Shown here one piece after another: positions 62,633 through 64,000 of a DNA stretch of 64,000 nucleotides. The stretch is from DATMNR01 sp963702765 (GTDB lineage: Bacteria; Chloroflexota; Ktedonobacteria; Ktedonobacterales; Ktedonobacteraceae): assembly GCA_963702765.1 (NCBI GenBank), contig CAVPEB010000051.1:1-64000 (forward strand). The letters are read 5' to 3'. A program made the position numbers and the translations under genes. Numbering within the stretch: the stretch's first letter is position 1; every line of letters starts with the position of its first letter. The notes beneath the pieces are model-generated. The model saw only the letters and a program-made list of their open reading frames with translations. It ran no database searches and was not told the DNA's origin.

Positions 62633-63961
62633 ATGACTGTACTTGCGATCATCGGAGCACAATGGGGAGATGAAGGCAAAGGGAAAATTGTTGATAAGTT
62701 ATCTCCGCATGCAGACTTTGTAGTCAGATATCAGGGTGGTAGCAATGCAGGACATAGAGTGGTCCATGAACAAAGTGAATTCTCTTTTCGTCTTGTGCCA
62801 TCGGGCATTCTCTTCCCAAACACAAAATGCATCATAGGAAACGGCGTAGTAGTCGATCCAAAGGGCCTCCTCAATGAGATGGAAGAACTTCAAAGCAGAG
62901 GCATAGATACGTCCAGACTCTATATTAGTGAGCGGGCACACGTGGTTATGCCTTACCATTTCCTACTCGATCGTTTTGAGGAAGAAGCAAGGGGAGCAGA
63001 TAAAATCGGTTCTACGCAACGAGGTATCTCCCCGGCGTACGTGGACAAACATGCGCAAATCGGCATTCGTATGGCGGATTTGCTCGATGTAGATACTTTC
63101 CGTGCCAAACTAGCCACTATTTTACAACAAAAGAATCGCATGATAACCCAGATCTATGGGCAACCACCGCTCTCACTTGAAGAGATACACGGCGAATATT
63201 TCGGTTACGGCCAACGCTTACGATCTCATATTACTGATACACAAGCTATGCTTCACGAAGCGCTGTTCGAACGAAAAACAATAATTCTAGAGGGCGCTCA
63301 AGGCGCTTTGCTCGACATTGACTTCGGAACGTACCCTTATGTCACTTCATCCTCAACAATGGCAGCTAACGCATCTAGCGGAGCGGGTTTGCCGCCCCAT
63401 TCTATCGATCGAGTTATCGGCGTCTACAAAGCTTACATTACACGTGTCGGTAGTGGACCCATGCCTACTGAACTCTTTGATGAAACTGGGAATATCATGC
63501 GAGATCGAGGTCATGAATATGGCACCAATACTGGACGAGAGAGGCGTTGTGGATGGTTTGATGCCGTAGCCGGTCGCTTTGTTGCTCAATTAAATGGTAT
63601 GGACGCTGCTGTAATTACCAAGCTCGATGTGCTTGATACACTACCCAAAATCAAAATCTGCACTTCGTATCAACTCAAAGGGAAAACAGTGCATAGTCTT
63701 CCAGCTACACAGAGCGATCTGGCAGCATGTGAACCAGTGTATGAAGAGTTGTCAGGCTGGCAATGCGATACTACAGAAGTGTGTACTTATGAAGAATTAC
63801 CCGAAGAAGCGAAGAAGTATTTGAAGCGCCTGGAGGAATTGTTGGAGACTCCAATCGCAATGGTTTCGGTTAGCCCACAAAGAGGTAGAACGATTCAAAT
63901 TCAAGATGTGCTGGCTACGCCTGAGTACGATGCGCGCTATCCGAGAAATGCACATCGATGA
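62633..63961 (+). CDS. purA: adenylosuccinate synthetase
   Basis: 442 residues from ATG 62633, where the protein begins as in all family members (LAIIGAQWGDEGKGKIVDKL); an ATG at 62600 adds 11 residues. GTP-dependent condensation of IMP and aspartate, first step to AMP. Motifs: GDEGKGK P-loop, RYQGGSNAGHRVV, GVYKAYITRVGSGPMPTEL, GRERRCGWFDAV and ITKLDVLDTLPKIKIC. Full length. A further ATG follows 14 bases after its stop. Confidence 0.97.
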   Translation: MTVLAIIGAQWGDEGKGKIVDKLSPHADFVVRYQGGSNAGHRVVHEQSEFSFRLVPSGILFPNTKCIIGNGVVVDPKGLLNEMEELQSRGIDTSRLYISERAHVVMPYHFLLDRFEEEARGADKIGSTQRGISPAYVDKHAQIGIRMADLLDVDTFRAKLATILQQKNRMITQIYGQPPLSLEEIHGEYFGYGQRLRSHITDTQAMLHEALFERKTIILEGAQGALLDIDFGTYPYVTSSSTMAANASSGAGLPPHSIDRVIGVYKAYITRVGSGPMPTELFDETGNIMRDRGHEYGTNTGRERRCGWFDAVAGRFVAQLNGMDAAVITKLDVLDTLPKIKICTSYQLKGKTVHSLPATQSDLAACEPVYEELSGWQCDTTEVCTYEELPEEAKKYLKRLEELLETPIAMVSVSPQRGRTIQIQDVLATPEYDARYPRNAHR

Positions 63962-63974
63962 AGCGGAGACTTAC

Positions 63975-64000
63975 ATGCATTCTCGAGGTGTAAAAGATAA
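63975..64000 (+). CDS. possible start of the next gene, cut by the window edge
   Basis: ATG 63975, five bases after CGGAGA, opens a frame that runs to the end (MHSRGVKD). Too short to identify. It would lie 13 bases after purA, so likely the same transcript. Confidence 0.4.

Overview
This is a bacterial chromosome window of moderate GC with clear sigma-70-type promoters (several exact TTGACA-17-TATAAT pairs). The mix suggests a Ktedonobacteria-like member of Chloroflexota: Ser/Thr kinases with extracytoplasmic domains, P450s beside TetR regulators, LLM oxidoreductases, DUF5996, DUF4097-like and TMEM175 proteins, low-complexity Gln/Pro/Gly-rich membrane proteins and many small transposon-derived pieces. 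That assignment is inference; no 16S gene is present to test it.

Layout. 1-2.7 kb: two frameshifted metabolic genes (class V aminotransferase, FAD oxidoreductase). 2.6-6.7 kb, minus strand: smc followed by a stand-alone 5S rRNA gene with its own promoter and terminator. 6.8-12.9 kb: small membrane proteins, DUF3052, a formyltransferase-like gene, a YggX-like gene overlapping a radical SAM gene, then a phytoene-desaturase-like oxidoreductase. The radical SAM gene does not end at its first UGA: it reads on as Cys-Sec-Ala-Glu-Pro with a SECIS-like hairpin just downstream, so it is very probably a selenoprotein. 13-20 kb: GIY-YIG, LD-carboxypeptidase, RusA, an ArsP-like permease, Hsp20 and a large membrane Ser/Thr kinase bracketed by long perfect hairpins. 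20.5-28.3 kb: a truncated-haemoglobin/ankyrin fusion, an APH-like phosphotransferase, a nucleotidyltransferase, a TetR-P450 operon with a striking double palindrome at its promoter, and a class I aminotransferase.

28.4-30.8 kb is a group II intron (maturase with HNH domain, domain V, an EBS1 that matches IBS1). Next to it, 31.1-31.5 kb is a GC-rich patch that looks imported from a high-GC bacterium. 32-47 kb is accessory metabolism: YciI-like, DUF4097-like, winged helix, LLM oxidoreductase (frameshifted), hydrolase, rhodanese, DUF5996, TMEM175, ferritin-like, P450, Vgb-like lyase, MFS transporter, and a DtxR/MntR-type regulator overlapping an Nramp manganese transporter. Between genes here lies a family of short fold-back repeats.

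49.5-52.3 kb is one insertion of about 2.75 kb of IS200/IS605 type (decayed tnpA, an intact tnpB, and two passenger genes) inside a small membrane PH-domain gene; removing it restores the host frame exactly. 52.5-55.7 kb is an ABC importer (ATPase plus fused double permease). 56.4-57.7 kb holds an M-box magnesium riboswitch with a visible terminator/antiterminator, upstream of a decayed Nramp-related magnesium transporter. The right end carries a Fic-like protein lacking the catalytic His, a TetR/deazaflavin-oxidoreductase pair with a promoter operator, a HAD phosphatase, a JAMM-domain protein, a zinc-ribbon membrane protein and purA.

Several loci carry single-base frameshifts or deletions, so either gene decay is active here or the assembly has indel errors; that should be kept in mind for every broken gene listed.
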